Assembly (NCBI GenBank): GCA_035554595.1
Contig: DATMIH010000126.1
Span: 1 to 13,558, forward strand
Source of the DNA: VRUE01 sp035554595
GTDB lineage: Bacteria; Actinomycetota; Thermoleophilia; Solirubrobacterales; 70-9
DNA length: 13,558 nt
Reading direction: 5' to 3'
Shown: positions 5,707 to 12,942 of the stretch, one piece after another
Numbering within the stretch: the stretch's first letter is position 1
How the letters are laid out: each line of letters starts with the position of its first letter
Made by a program: the position numbers and the translations under genes
The notes under the pieces: model-generated
Databases searched by the model: none
The model's input: the letters and a program-made list of their open reading frames with translations, nothing else
What the model was told of the DNA's origin: nothing

Positions 5707-6786
5707 ATGGAATCCACATACCTAGCGGTGATCAAGGTGGTCGGCGCCGGCGGCGGCGGTACGAATGCCGTCAGTCGCATGGTCGACGCCGGCATTCGCG
5801 GCGTCGAGTTTGTCGCCGTTAATACGGATGCTCAGGCGCTGCAGGCATGTGACGCGGACATCAAGCTCTCGATCGGCCAGGAGTTGACCCGCGGCCTCGG
5901 CGCCGGCGGCAACCCCGAGGTGGGTGCCGGCGCGGCGGCGGAGAGTCGCGACGAGATCAAGGAGGCGCTGAAGGGCGCCGACATGGTCTTCGTCACTGCC
6001 GGCGAGGGTGGCGGCACCGGCACCGGCTCGGCGCCGGTGATCGCCGAGATCGCCAAGGAAGAGATCGGCGCGCTCACGGTCGGCGCCGTGACCAAGCCCT
6101 TCGAGTTCGAGGGCAAACGACGGATGCAGCAGGCGCTCGAGGGAATCGAGAAGCTGCGCAACAACGTCGACACCCTGATCATCGTCCCCAACGAGAAGCT
6201 GCTGCAGGCGGTCGAGCGGCGCACCAGCGTGCTCGAGGCCTTCCGTCAGGCCGACGACATCTTGCGCCAGGGCGTGCAGGGCATCACCGACCTGATCACG
6301 ATCCCCGGCCTGATCAACCTTGACTTCGCCGACGTGCGCACGATCATGCGCGACGCCGGCTCCGCCCTGATGGGCGTCGGCTCCGCCTCCGGCGAGGCGC
6401 GCGCCCTCGACGCCGCCAAGGCGGCGATCACCTCGCCGCTGATCGAGGAGTCGATCAAGGGCGCGACCGGGATGCTGCTCAACATCACCGGGCCCGAGGA
6501 CCTCGGCCTCTTCGAGGTCAACGAGGCCGCCCAACTGGTCCAGTCCGAGGCTGACGACAACGCCAACATCATCTTCGGCTCGGTCGTCGACCAGTCGATG
6601 AAAGACGAGGTGCGGGTCACCGTCATCGCCACCGGCTTCGAGGGGTTCGAGCTTCTCGCTCGCTCGCCGCAGCGGGTGCGGCGCCGTTATGAGAGCCGGC
6701 CGCGGATCTCGGCTGAGGACACCGATATCCGCAAACTGCGGGTCTCGGATGACGACATCGACGTTCCGGGGTTCCTTAAAGAATGA
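5707..6786 (+). CDS. ftsZ: FtsZ, tubulin-like cell division GTPase
   Basis: FtsZ polymerises with GTP into the cytoplasmic Z ring that organises the divisome. 359 residues from ATG 5707. Seen: GAGGGGTNAV at 13-22 (nucleotide-binding loop T1), VNTDAQAL, the tubulin signature GEGGGTGTG at 99-107, NVDTLIIVPNEKLL, and the T7 synergy loop NLDFAD at 204-209 with the acidic residues that complete the neighbour's GTPase site. The globular core ends near residue 313; only about 35 residues of linker follow before the conserved C-terminal peptide IDVPGFL, which normally binds SepF, FtsA or other anchors. No ftsA is near, as usual for actinobacteria. An in-frame extension to GTG 5653 (18 more residues, Arg-rich) lacks a ribosome site. 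It has its own promoter and ends at a large hairpin, so it can be monocistronic. Confidence 0.97.
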   Translation: MESTYLAVIKVVGAGGGGTNAVSRMVDAGIRGVEFVAVNTDAQALQACDADIKLSIGQELTRGLGAGGNPEVGAGAAAESRDEIKEALKGADMVFVTAGEGGGTGTGSAPVIAEIAKEEIGALTVGAVTKPFEFEGKRRMQQALEGIEKLRNNVDTLIIVPNEKLLQAVERRTSVLEAFRQADDILRQGVQGITDLITIPGLINLDFADVRTIMRDAGSALMGVGSASGEARALDAAKAAITSPLIEESIKGATGMLLNITGPEDLGLFEVNEAAQLVQSEADDNANIIFGSVVDQSMKDEVRVTVIATGFEGFELLARSPQRVRRRYESRPRISAEDTDIRKLRVSDDDIDVPGFLKE

Positions 6787-6797
6787 GCTGGGGGTGG

Positions 6798-6873
6798 GGG
6801 CCGTTGTCAGGCCCTCCCGCCGCCGCTTCGCGGGAGTTCGTCGGGAGGGCCTGACAACGGCCCTCGAAGCGGC
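6798..6873 (+). terminator. Perfect 22-bp hairpin after ftsZ, with a possible pseudoknot
   Basis: Bases 6798-6819 are the exact reverse complement of 6842-6863 with a 22-nt loop. The loop is itself structured in two exclusive ways: CTCCCGC (6814-6820) can pair with GCGGGAG (6830-6836), and GCCGCTTCG (6822-6830) is exactly complementary to CGAAGCGGC (6865-6873) just outside the stem, giving an H-type pseudoknot. It lies between convergent ftsZ and the GNAT gene, so a bidirectional terminator is the simplest reading, although neither side has a T-run. Confidence 0.7.
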
Positions 6874-6929
6874 AGGTCATTCGTTGAAGGATCAAGCGCG
6901 TCGCTGGCGCCGTCCTCGTCTCCTGAGCT

Positions 6930-7403
6930 TTAGAGGTCGAGCTCGTAATAGAGCATGCGTGGGCCGTCGGGGGCGCCTTCGTGGTTCGTGAAGCCGCGGC
7001 TCTCGTAGAGCGCTCTTGCTTCGGAGTCGTCTTCGCCTGTGGTTAGCTCGAAGTGGTTGGCGCCGGCGTCGCGAGCCGCTTCGATTGAGGCCTCGAGTAG
7101 GGCTCGGCCGATGCCCTGGCGACGCTGGGCTGGGATGACGTAGAGCTCTTCTAGGTAGGCGTCGGCCGCCTTGGCCCACAGCGAGGGGCGGAGGCGGAAG
7201 AGGGCGAAGCCGGTTGGTGGGTCGCCAGCGAGCAGGACGGTGATCTCGTTTTCGCCGAGAAGTTCGCCGAGGCGCTCGGTGAGGGCGGGGACGCTCGGGG
7301 TGGGTTCGTCGTATTCGCTGTTGAAGTCGTGCAGGAGGCGGGCGACGTTGGCGGCGTCACCGGCACCGGCGCGGCGGATGTCGCTGTGCGGCTGGGCGCT
7401 CAT
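6930..7403 (-). CDS. GNAT-family N-acetyltransferase
   Basis: A single-domain GNAT protein of 157 residues from ATG 7403 (minus strand), likely cytoplasmic and using acetyl-CoA. IRRAGAGDAANVARLL at 9-24 is the usual N-terminal GNAT opening; LEELYVIPAQRRQGIGRALLE (85-104) is motif A with the acetyl-CoA pyrophosphate-binding QRRQGIG; EARALYESRGF (128-138) is motif B, with Tyr133 in the position of the usual general acid. The substrate cannot be told. It is convergent with ftsZ and divergent from gcvT. A GTG at 7424 would add seven residues and has a TATTGA hexamer 6 nt upstream on the minus strand, so a leaderless start there is possible. Nothing links it to glycine cleavage beyond adjacency. 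Confidence 0.88.
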   Translation of the reverse strand: MSAQPHSDIRRAGAGDAANVARLLHDFNSEYDEPTPSVPALTERLGELLGENEITVLLAGDPPTGFALFRLRPSLWAKAADAYLEELYVIPAQRRQGIGRALLEASIEAARDAGANHFELTTGEDDSEARALYESRGFTNHEGAPDGPRMLYYELDL

Positions 7404-7434
7404 CTGCGTGGACGAGCTTGGCACAGCTCTTCAA

Positions 7435-7440
7435 TACGCT
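7435..7440 (+). promoter_or_regulatory. Candidate -10 element for leaderless gcvT
   Basis: TACGCT ends 7 nt before GTG 7448, the distance expected if transcription starts at the start codon. No good -35 is visible at 16-18 nt. There is no ribosome binding site before GTG 7448. The same hexamer class and the same 7-nt gap occur before gcvPA, which supports both calls. Confidence 0.5.
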
Positions 7441-7447
7441 GCCGCGC

Positions 7448-8530
7448 GTGGCCGACCAAGCACTGAAGCGCACCCCTCTCCACGGATGCCATGCCGAACT
7501 CGGCGCCAAGCTCGTTCCCTTCGCCGGTTGGGAGATGCCGGTTACCTACGAGGGGATCCGCGAGGAGCACGCGGCGGTGCGCACGCACGCGGGCATGTTC
7601 GACGTCTCGCACATGGGCGAGGTCGAGGTGGAGGGGCCTGGCGCGCTCGCCTTCCTCCAGCGCGTGCTCTCCAACGACGTGGCGAAGATCGAGATCGGCG
7701 GCGCCCAATACTCCTGCCTCTGCAACGAGGAGGGCGGCGTGCTCGATGACCTCTTCACCTACAGGCTCGGCGGCGACCGCTACCTGATCGTCACCAACTC
7801 GGCTAACCACGACGCCGACCTCGCCTGGCTCGGCCGCTGGAGCCGCAGCTTCGACGTCGCCGTGCGCGATGTTGCCGACCGCTACGCGATGCTCGCCGTT
7901 CAGGGCCCGCACGCTCGCGCGATCCTCACCGGCGCCCTCGGCATCGCCCTGCCGGCGCGGATGCGGGTCGCCACGGTACGGATCGGCAACCGGCCCGCCC
8001 TCGTCTGCGGCACCGGCTACACCGGTGAGGACGGGGTCGAGCTGCTGATCGACCCCGAGATCGCCCCGGCGATCTGGGCCGAGCTGCTCGACGCCGGCGT
8101 TGTCCCCTGCGGTCTCGGCGCCCGCGACACGCTGCGGCTCGAGGTCTGCTTCCACCTGCACGGCAACGACCTGACCCCGGAGCGCAACCCAATCGAGGCC
8201 GGGCTGGGTTGGTGCTGTTCTGAGGCCACCGGCTTCATCGGCGCCGACGCTGTAGCCCGCGCCCGCCGCGAGGGCACGGCCGAGAAGCTGGCGCCATTCA
8301 AGATCGAGGGCGCCGGCATCCCGCGCGAAGGTAATCCAGTGCTGGTCGGCGAGGAGCAGGTCGGCACCGCCACCTCGGGCACCTTCTCGCCCTCGCTGGA
8401 GCTCGGCATCGGCATGGCCTACGTCCGCGCCGAGCTGGCCGAGCCCGGAGCCGAGGTCGAGATCGACGTGCGCGGCAAGCATCGGCCCGCCCGGATAGCT
8501 TCCAAGCCCCTCTATCAGCGGAAAGGATGA
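7448..8530 (+). CDS. gcvT: GcvT, glycine cleavage system T-protein (aminomethyltransferase)
   Basis: T-protein moves the methylene group from aminomethyl-lipoyl GcvH to tetrahydrofolate, releasing ammonia. 360 residues from GTG 7448, the usual size. ALKRTPLHGCHAELGAKLVPFAGWEMPV is the canonical N-terminus (here residues 5-32), so the in-frame TTG 7418 extension is rejected. FDVSHMGE, SNDVAKIEIGGAQYS, NEEGGVLDDLF (folate site), GTGYTGEDGVE and HGNDLTPERNPIEAGLGW are all present. First gene of gcvT-gcvH-gcvPA-gcvPB. The stop overlaps the gcvH ATG (ATGA 8527-8530). There is no ribosome site; a -10-like TACGCT 7 nt upstream points to a leaderless message. Only 44 nt separate it from the divergent GNAT start, so no glycine riboswitch can be present. 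Confidence 0.96.
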   Translation: MADQALKRTPLHGCHAELGAKLVPFAGWEMPVTYEGIREEHAAVRTHAGMFDVSHMGEVEVEGPGALAFLQRVLSNDVAKIEIGGAQYSCLCNEEGGVLDDLFTYRLGGDRYLIVTNSANHDADLAWLGRWSRSFDVAVRDVADRYAMLAVQGPHARAILTGALGIALPARMRVATVRIGNRPALVCGTGYTGEDGVELLIDPEIAPAIWAELLDAGVVPCGLGARDTLRLEVCFHLHGNDLTPERNPIEAGLGWCCSEATGFIGADAVARARREGTAEKLAPFKIEGAGIPREGNPVLVGEEQVGTATSGTFSPSLELGIGMAYVRAELAEPGAEVEIDVRGKHRPARIASKPLYQRKG

Positions 8531-8928
8531 ACTTGTCCGACGCGCACTATCCCGACGACCTGCTCTACCACGATCAGCACGACTGGGCGCGGCTCGACGG
8601 CGACGAGCACGCTGTCTTCGGGATCACCTGGTACGCCCAGGACAGCCTCGGCGAGGTCGTCTTCTACGACCCGCCGGAGGTCGGCGCGACGATCTCCAAA
8701 GATGCCTCCTACGCCGAGGTCGAGTCGGTCAAGGCGGTCTCCGACGTGATCGCGCCGATGTCGGGCGAGATCGTCGAGGTCAATGACTCGCTCGAAGACA
8801 CGCCGGAGAAGATCAACGAGGACCCCTACGGCGAGGGCTGGCTGGTCAAGGTCAAGCTGACCCAGCCGGAGGAGCGCGGGGCGCTGCTCGGCGCCGACGA
8901 ATACCGCAAGATGCTGGAAAAGGGCTAG
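8527..8928 (+). CDS. gcvH: GcvH, glycine cleavage system H-protein (lipoyl carrier)
   Basis: H-protein carries the lipoyl arm that shuttles the aminomethyl group between P-, T- and L-proteins. 133 residues, family-typical. HDWARLDGDEHAVFGITWYAQDSLGEVV is the start of the lipoyl domain, and AEVESVKAVSDV carries the lipoylated Lys69. INEDPYGEGWLVKVKL is the conserved C-terminal strand region. ATG 8527 overlaps the gcvT stop, but GAAAGGA (8521-8527) sits directly against it; TTG 8533 (two codons later) has a normal 5-nt spacing from that site and may be the true start. Coupled to gcvT and followed after 36 nt by gcvPA. Confidence 0.96.
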   Translation: MNLSDAHYPDDLLYHDQHDWARLDGDEHAVFGITWYAQDSLGEVVFYDPPEVGATISKDASYAEVESVKAVSDVIAPMSGEIVEVNDSLEDTPEKINEDPYGEGWLVKVKLTQPEERGALLGADEYRKMLEKG

Positions 8929-8951
8929 GGTGCCCCGCTCTTCGGCTTCCG

Positions 8952-8957
8952 TAGCCT
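8952..8957 (+). promoter_or_regulatory. Candidate -10 element for leaderless gcvPA
   Basis: TAGCCT ends 7 nt before GTG 8965 in the 36-nt gcvH-gcvPA gap, and there is no ribosome site before that GTG. This fits a leaderless internal promoter that would raise the P-protein subunits independently of gcvT-gcvH. A convincing -35 was not found. Confidence 0.45.
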
Positions 8958-8964
8958 TCAGCGC

Positions 8965-10368
8965 GTGACCCGCTACACCTCAGCCACCGACGCCGACCGG
9001 GCCGAGATGCTCGCCGCGATCGGCGCCGGCTCGGTCGACGACCTCTTCGCGCAGATCCCCGCGCCGCTCCGTCTCGGCCGCCCGCTGGCGCTGCCCGACG
9101 GGATGAGCGAGGCCGAGGTCTACGAGCGGCTGGCGGCGCTGGCGGCGCGCAACGAGGACGCCGAGAGCCAGGTCTGCTTCGTCGGCGCCGGGATGTATGA
9201 CCACTACGTGCCGGCGATCGTCGACGCGATCACCCAGCGCTCCGAGTTCCTAACGCCGTACACGCCCTATCAGCCGGAGATCTCCCAGGGCGGTCTGCAG
9301 GTGATGTTCGAGTTCCAGACCGCGATGTCGGAGCTGACCGGCCTGCCGGTCTCCAACGCCGGCCTCTACGAGGGCCCCTCCTCGGTCGCCTCCGCCGGCT
9401 ACCTGGCGATGGCGGCGACCAAACGCAAGCGCTTCGTCGTCTCACGCGGCTTGCACCCGCACAGCCGCGAGACGCTGGCGACCTACGCGGTCGGCTACGG
9501 CGCCGAGCTGGTCGAGGTCGAGCTGCGCGACGGCGAGACCGACGCGGAGGCCCTGGCCGCGGCGGTCGACGGCGAGACCGCGGCGGTCTTCCTGCAGAGC
9601 CCCAACTTCCTCGGCGCGGTCGAGCAGGTCGAGGCACTGGGCGCCGCGGCGAAGGAGCACGGTGCCCTGCTCGTCGTCGCCACCGACCCGATGACGCTCG
9701 GTGTGCTCAAGCCGCCCGGCGAGTGCGGCGCCGACATCGCCCTCGGCGAGGGCCAGCCGCTCGGCAACCGGCTCGATTTCGGCGGGCCCTCCTTCGGCTT
9801 CTTCTGCGCGACCGAGGAACAGATCCGCCGCATGCCGGGCCGGATCGCCGGCGAAACCGACGACGTCGACGGCCGCCGCGGCTTCGTCTTGGCCCTGCAG
9901 ACGCGCGAGCAGCACATCCGCCGCGAGAAGGCGACCCACAACATCTGCACCGCGCAGGCGCTCAACGCGCTCGGCGCGATGGTCCACCTCGCCTGGCTCG
10001 GCCGCGAGGGCTTCCGCGAGCTCGGCGAGCTGCTGGTTCGCCGCACCGCCTACGCCCGCGAGCGGCTGGCCGCGGTCGAGGGGGTCGAGCTGCTGCACAA
10101 CGCGCCGGTCGCGCGCGAGTTCGCCGTCCGCCTCGACGCGCCGGTTGAGCGCGTGCTCGAGCGTTGTGCCGAGCAAGGCATCGCCGCCGGCTACCCACTC
10201 GGCCGCGAGTACCCCGAGTACGGGGACGGCCTGCTCGTTGCAATCACCGAGCGCCGCAGCAAGGCCCAGATCGACAAGCTCGCCGATGCGCTCGGGGCCG
10301 CGATCGTCGCCGAGCGTGGCGAGTTTCCCGTCGATATGACGGATAAGTCGCCACAGGGGGTCTCCTGA
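8965..10368 (+). CDS. gcvPA: GcvPA, glycine dehydrogenase (decarboxylating) subunit 1
   Basis: N-terminal half of the P-protein, which with GcvPB forms the PLP-dependent glycine decarboxylase. 467 residues. RYTSATDADRAEMLAAIG is the standard opening (residues 3-20) and fixes GTG 8965. FLTPYTPYQPEISQGGLQ, FQTAMSELTGLPVSNAGLYEG, GGPSFGFF and REQHIRREKATHNICTAQAL are family hallmarks. It lacks the PLP lysine, which is in GcvPB. Split P-proteins are typical of Firmicutes, Thermus, archaea and some deep actinobacterial classes; many actinobacteria carry the single ~950-residue chain. Its stop TGA shares one base with the gcvPB ATG. Confidence 0.96.
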   Translation: MTRYTSATDADRAEMLAAIGAGSVDDLFAQIPAPLRLGRPLALPDGMSEAEVYERLAALAARNEDAESQVCFVGAGMYDHYVPAIVDAITQRSEFLTPYTPYQPEISQGGLQVMFEFQTAMSELTGLPVSNAGLYEGPSSVASAGYLAMAATKRKRFVVSRGLHPHSRETLATYAVGYGAELVEVELRDGETDAEALAAAVDGETAAVFLQSPNFLGAVEQVEALGAAAKEHGALLVVATDPMTLGVLKPPGECGADIALGEGQPLGNRLDFGGPSFGFFCATEEQIRRMPGRIAGETDDVDGRRGFVLALQTREQHIRREKATHNICTAQALNALGAMVHLAWLGREGFRELGELLVRRTAYARERLAAVEGVELLHNAPVAREFAVRLDAPVERVLERCAEQGIAAGYPLGREYPEYGDGLLVAITERRSKAQIDKLADALGAAIVAERGEFPVDMTDKSPQGVS

Positions 10369-11891
10369 TGGCGTTGACCGAGACCCCGATGCAGGCCGAA
10401 CGCGCTCGCACGATCTATGAGAAGTCGAAGCCGGGACGGCGTGCCGCCGTAATGCCCGACGCCGAAGTGCCGGAGCCACCGCTCGCCGAACTGATCCCGG
10501 CCGATCTCCTGCGCGCCGAGCCGCCGCGCCTGCCGGAGATCGCCGAGCCGGAGATCGTCCGTCACTACAACAAGCTCTCGCGCCGCAACTTCGACCTCGA
10601 CAGCGGCTTCTACCCGCTCGGCTCTTGCACGATGAAGCACAACCCGCGGCTCAACGAGCGGGTCGCGGCGCTGCCTGGCCACGCCCGCCTGCACCCGGCC
10701 CAGGACCCCAAGCGCGCTCAAGGGGCGCTGGAGCTGATGTGGCTGTTGCAGGAGAGCCTCGGTGAGATCTGCGGCCTGCCCCACGTCAGCCTGCAGCCCT
10801 CAGCCGGCTCGCACGGCGAGCTCGCCGGCCTGCTGCTGACCCGCGCCTTCCACGCCGACCGTGGCGAAGAGCGGACCAAGGTGCTGGCGCCCGACACCTC
10901 GCACGGCACCAACCCAGCGTCGGTGACGATGGCCGGCTACGAGGTGGTCAAGGTGGCGACCAACGAGCGCGGCGGGGTCGAGATGGACGACCTGCGGGCG
11001 AAGATCGATGAGGACCCCGATCAGGTCGCCTGCCTGATGCTGACCAACCCCAACACGCTCGGGCTCTTCGACGAGAACATCGCCGAGATTGCGGAGCTGA
11101 TCCACAAAGCGGGGGGGACGCTCTATTACGACGGCGCCAATCTCAACGCGGTGATGGGCCACTCGCGGCCCGGCGACATGGGCTTCGACATCGTCCACGT
11201 CAACCTGCACAAGTCCTTCAGCCAGCCGCACGGCGGCGGCGGCCCCGGCGCCGGCCCGATCGCGGTCTCGGAGCGGATTGAGCCCTTCCTGCCGCGGCCG
11301 CAGGTGGTGCGGCGCGAGAGCGACAACGGCGGTGGACCCAGCTTCGATCTCGATCTCGAGCGGCCCAAGTCGATCGGCCGCCTGCGCGGTTTCCAGGGCA
11401 ACTTCGGCGTCTTCGTCCGCTCCTACGCCTACATCCTCAGTCTCGGTGGCGACGGTCTCGCCGAGGCCTCGGAGACCGCGGTGCTGAACGCCAACTACCT
11501 CAAGGCGCGCCTGGCCGAGGGTCGCGCCGGCGAGCGCCTGCCGGTCGCCTTCGACCGTCACTGCATGCACGAGTTCGTCCTCTCCGGCAAGCCGATGAAG
11601 AAGGAGCTGGGCCTGGCGACGCTCGACCTCGCCAAGCGCCTGCTCGACTTCGGCTTTCACCCGCCGACCGTCTATTTCCCGCTGCTGGTCGAGGAGGCGC
11701 TGATGATCGAGCCGACCGAGACCGAGACTAAGGAGAGCCTCGACGGCTTCGCCGAGGCGATCGAGCAGATTCTCGCCGAGGCCGAGAGCGACCCCGAGCG
11801 CGCCAAGCAGGCCCCCTACACGACCCCGGTCCGTCGCCTCGACGAGGTCAAGGCGACGCGCCGGCCGGTCGTGCGCCAGCCACTGACCTAG
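10368..11891 (+). CDS. gcvPB: GcvPB, glycine dehydrogenase (decarboxylating) subunit 2
   Basis: PLP-bearing half of the P-protein: decarboxylates glycine and passes the aminomethyl group to lipoyl-GcvH. 507 residues from ATG 10368, preceded by AGGGGG (10355-10360) at 7-nt spacing. GSCTMKHNPRLNE near residue 85, SAGSHGELAGLL, DTSHGTNPASV, then NLHKSFSQPHGGGGPG with the Schiff-base Lys282, and HPPTVYFPLLVEEALMIEPTE near the C-terminus. Length is normal. It ends the gcv operon; lpd for the shared L-protein must lie elsewhere. A branched secondary structure follows the stop. Confidence 0.97.
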   Translation: MALTETPMQAERARTIYEKSKPGRRAAVMPDAEVPEPPLAELIPADLLRAEPPRLPEIAEPEIVRHYNKLSRRNFDLDSGFYPLGSCTMKHNPRLNERVAALPGHARLHPAQDPKRAQGALELMWLLQESLGEICGLPHVSLQPSAGSHGELAGLLLTRAFHADRGEERTKVLAPDTSHGTNPASVTMAGYEVVKVATNERGGVEMDDLRAKIDEDPDQVACLMLTNPNTLGLFDENIAEIAELIHKAGGTLYYDGANLNAVMGHSRPGDMGFDIVHVNLHKSFSQPHGGGGPGAGPIAVSERIEPFLPRPQVVRRESDNGGGPSFDLDLERPKSIGRLRGFQGNFGVFVRSYAYILSLGGDGLAEASETAVLNANYLKARLAEGRAGERLPVAFDRHCMHEFVLSGKPMKKELGLATLDLAKRLLDFGFHPPTVYFPLLVEEALMIEPTETETKESLDGFAEAIEQILAEAESDPERAKQAPYTTPVRRLDEVKATRRPVVRQPLT

Positions 11892-11901
11892 CCGAAGGCG
11901 A

Positions 11902-11942
11902 CGGACACTGGTCCGTCGGACGCGCTTCGCGCTGAGTGTCCG
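11902..11942 (+). terminator. Three-way-junction structure after gcvPB
   Basis: CGGACACT (11902-11909) pairs with AGTGTCCG (11935-11942). Inside it, GTCC/GGAC (11911-11914/11918-11921, loop GTC) and GCGC/GCGC (11922-11925/11929-11932, loop TTC) form two small hairpins, giving a compact branched fold 10 nt after the gcvPB stop. An alternative is CGGAC/GTCCG (11902-11906/11911-11915). No T-run follows, so it may act as a terminator, as an RNA 3' stabiliser, or both. Confidence 0.5.
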
Positions 11943-12066
11943 GCAAACCGATACCCACGGCCCATGTGCCAGCGAGGAAAATCCCTAAGTACCAAGATAA
12001 GACTGCATTGGATATGTTGCCTCGCGTGATCAGGGGAATTTTGCGTAGTGAGATTGTCTCAGCGCC
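11943..12066 (+). other. Low-GC upstream region of the orphan membrane gene
   Basis: This stretch is clearly AT-richer than the surrounding genes. No confident promoter: TATGTT (12013-12018) is a -10-like hexamer with no matching -35. TGAGA/TCTCA (12049-12053/12057-12061) forms a 5-bp hairpin with a 3-nt loop five bases before ATG 12067. No ribosome binding site precedes the ATG. Confidence 0.3.
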
Positions 12067-12942
12067 ATGACCGCCACCCTTATCGTCCTGTTTTACCTCG
12101 CGGTTGTTGTTGCGTTGTGCGTTTCGATTGCCCAGTTTTGGCGGGAGAGGAGACTAGGCTCGAAAGTCATCAGGGAGTTGGCTGCGCTCAGCGCGTTGCT
12201 GACTCTCGTCCTCTTTGTACTCATCTATTCCGGTTCGTTTCTGCACGAGACGCTCGTCGCTCTCCGGTATTGGGGGGTGGACCCATCTATTCGGAGAAGC
12301 GTTCGGGGTGTCTTGCGAACTTTCGACGAAGCTTGTACCGCCGTCGCAGATGCAATCAATAGAGTCCTTGGCGCGGGGGAGGCTGGCTACCGACCCACAC
12401 CATCTGCGTGGCCGGCCGTCCTTCTCGTTTCTGGATATGCCATCAGGTTCCTGATTTACCGATTCCACACCCGCAAGGGAAATCGCGACTCCGCGTTGAC
12501 CGGGGCTGTGTACTGGAGTTACATCACCGCATATGTAATGGCGCTCGCGTATCTGATCGTTGTTGCCCATCTCGATGCCGTTGTGGTGATTCCAATCTCG
12601 CTGTTGCTCATTGCGATCGTTGTAGTCAGCGTCAAGGTCTTCGTCGAGGATCTCGGATTGACCCTACGGGCGGTCGGGAAGACCATCTGGACAGAAATAT
12701 CCCGTGTGGCCTCGCGCATCGCTTTCCTTGCAACCGAAATCGCCGCCTTTGTAAGGGAGGCTCTTGCGTATGCGAATCGCTTCTACCTCGAACGCATACG
12801 CAAGCCATTGCGAGCGGGGATCGACGCGGTTGAAGCAAGGAACCGAAAAACCCGGGAGATAGCTGAAGACCGCCTTGCCAAGCAGAACACTGAGCACGCC
12901 CAACGGTTTGGAGGGTCAGGCGACGAGCGTCGCCAAGACTAG
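12067..12942 (+). CDS. Orphan multi-pass membrane protein of unknown function
   Basis: 291 residues; family not recognised. Likely membrane helices at about 4-24, 38-56, 114-132, 148-168 and 170-194. Between helices 2 and 3 lies a ~55-residue hydrophilic to amphipathic loop (SIRRSVRGVLRTFDEACTAVADAINRVL). After helix 5 there are ~95 residues with amphipathic helical character (TIWTEISRVASRIAFLATEIAAFVREAL) and a highly charged end (RNRKTREIAEDRLAKQ) that could form a coiled coil or membrane-edge helix. No signal cleavage site, catalytic motif or metal site stands out. Sampled lines are near 53% G+C versus about 70% in the gcv genes, suggesting recent acquisition or different selection. No ribosome site; ATG 12067 is the first plausible start. 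Its TAG stop overlaps that of the opposing ligD-type gene. Confidence 0.7.
   Translation: MTATLIVLFYLAVVVALCVSIAQFWRERRLGSKVIRELAALSALLTLVLFVLIYSGSFLHETLVALRYWGVDPSIRRSVRGVLRTFDEACTAVADAINRVLGAGEAGYRPTPSAWPAVLLVSGYAIRFLIYRFHTRKGNRDSALTGAVYWSYITAYVMALAYLIVVAHLDAVVVIPISLLLIAIVVVSVKVFVEDLGLTLRAVGKTIWTEISRVASRIAFLATEIAAFVREALAYANRFYLERIRKPLRAGIDAVEARNRKTREIAEDRLAKQNTEHAQRFGGSGDERRQD

Noticed and set aside
7404..7447. Glycine riboswitch upstream of gcvT
   Set aside because: The gap to the divergent gene is 44 nt, too short for the aptamer, and gcvT looks leaderless.
9442..10479. 345-residue minus-strand open frame opposite gcvPA
   Set aside because: Shadow frame spanning the gcvPA/gcvPB junction; no family features, and the plus-strand proteins are complete.
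12048..12454. Alternative plus-strand open frames across the start of the membrane protein gene
   Set aside because: They lack ribosome sites and hydrophobic or domain patterns, whereas frame 12067-12942 shows a clear series of membrane helices.
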